Shown here: positions 63,519 through 64,000 of the stretch, piece by piece
Layout: each line of letters starts with the position of its first letter
Numbering within the stretch: position 1 is the stretch's first letter
Source: an uncultured Paracoccaceae bacterium
Lineage (GTDB): Bacteria; Pseudomonadota; Alphaproteobacteria; Rhodobacterales; Rhodobacteraceae
DNA: 64,000 nucleotides
Direction of reading: 5' to 3'
Assembly: GCA_947488175.1 (NCBI GenBank)
Contig: CANKYO010000001.1
Coordinates: 124,001 to 188,000, forward strand
Translations under genes and position numbers: made by a program
Notes under the pieces: generated by a model
The model's input: the letters and a program-made list of their open reading frames with translations, nothing else
Databases searched by the model: none
Told to the model about the DNA's origin: nothing

Positions 63519-64000
63519 TCACCGCGTGGAAAGCGTCCGCCTTACCGCATCCTGCCACCCGGCATACCGGCGCTCTCTGGTCGCCTCATCCATCGCGGGT
63601 TCGAACCGCCGATCCAGCGCCCATTCAGCGGCAAAGCCTGCTTGTTCGGGATAGACCCCAGCCTTCATCCCCGCCAGCCATGCCGCGCCCAGTGCCGTTG
63701 TCTCCAAAACCTTGGGTCGGTCCACCGGCGCGCCGATGATGTTTGAGAGGAACTGCATGGACCAGTCGGATGCGCTCATTCCCCCATCAACGCGTAAAAC
63801 GCCAGCGGTATCATCGGTTTGCCAATCGCTTTTCATCGCCTCCAGCAAATCGCGGGTCTGGAAGCCGACGCTTTCGAGGGCGGCGCGCGCGAACTCGGCG
63901 GGGCCGGAGTTGCGAGTCAAACCGTAAATCGCCCCCCGCGCCTCTGCATCCCAATAGGGCGCGCCAAGGCCGGTGAAGGCGGGAACCATATAGAGCTCCT
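63519..64000 (-). CDS. glpK: Glycerol kinase, C-terminal part
   Basis: The frame enters from beyond the window edge; about 160 residues are inside. [75 protein letters not shown] is the FGGY-kinase C-terminal signature of GlpK. Phosphorylates glycerol with ATP. The 5' part and its operon lie outside the window. Confidence 0.92.
   Translation of the reverse strand, partial: ELYMVPAFTGLGAPYWDAEARGAIYGLTRNSGPAEFARAALESVGFQTRDLLEAMKSDWQTDDTAGVLRVDGGMSASDWSMQFLSNIIGAPVDRPKVLETTALGAAWLAGMKAGVYPEQAGFAAEWALDRRFEPAMDEATRERRYAGWQDAVRRTLSTR

Overview
The window is a chromosomal segment of an alphaproteobacterium of the Roseobacter group (Rhodobacteraceae sensu lato). This rests on gene content and order: trgA-trgB-cysK, phrA next to cfa, dmdA-acuI for dimethylsulfoniopropionate (DMSP), a circularly permuted two-piece tmRNA with the tag ANDNKAPMALAA, an alphaproteobacterial SspB, a split cobalamin-dependent methionine synthase with DUF1638, DUF1476 beside purC, and a GTTC-N7-GTTC SOS box at recA. 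A Loktanella/Yoonia-like genus is possible but cannot be fixed from sequence reading alone. I see no insertion sequence, prophage, CRISPR array or plasmid gene.

Layout. 1-7.5 kb (minus strand): class V aminotransferase-like protein, photolyase, cyclopropane fatty acid synthase, TrgA, TrgB, cysteine synthase and the N-terminal part of a mechanosensitive channel, a stress and tellurite-resistance-like block. 7.6-9.3 kb: BCCT transporter. 9.5-13.8 kb (minus strand): a tightly packed six-gene run DUF2182, DUF1326, DinB-like, small Cys protein, dmdA, acuI, divergent from a FadR-type GntR regulator whose probable operators lie between them. The regulator is followed by an orphan periplasmic binding protein. 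15.9-18.9 kb: copper delivery and haem (DUF2946-like, PCu(A)C, SCO, HemN). 19.3-21.7 kb: repeat, tmRNA, PilJ-like and DUF1194 proteins. 21.8-27 kb: chromate genes, SspB, fumarase and small genes. 27.3-34.4 kb: P450 with a membrane hydrolase, CcdA, TusA, GMC oxidoreductase with TetR, and an erythronate-dehydrogenase-like enzyme overlapping RNase E.

37.4-38.2 kb: two small acidic stress-type proteins behind an EcfG-like promoter. 38.4-41.5 kb: DctB/DctD-type two-component system whose regulator lacks the GAFTGA loop. 41.5-43.2 kb: purC-purS-purQ. 43.4-49.8 kb: F1 ATPase inhibitor zeta, MprF-like protein, homocysteine methyltransferase, radical SAM protein, corrinoid protein and DUF1638. 49.8-53.1 kb: sufE, rnd, purN, purM. 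53.4-57.5 kb: tRNA-Ile2(CAU), icd, DUF4328, typA. 57.5-64 kb: MOSC, DUF1330, alaS, recA, sulfotransferase-like protein, a membrane protein and the end of glpK.

The most interesting items are the DUF2182-DUF1326-DinB-small Cys protein set translationally coupled to dmdA-acuI under a probable GntR operator; the split methionine synthase with DUF1638; the GAFTGA-less DctD; the EcfG-type promoter; and three kinds of intergenic structured repeats. Start codons were chosen by Shine-Dalgarno sequence, overlap with the upstream gene and family length. Functions come from recognising sequence families by eye; no database search was run.
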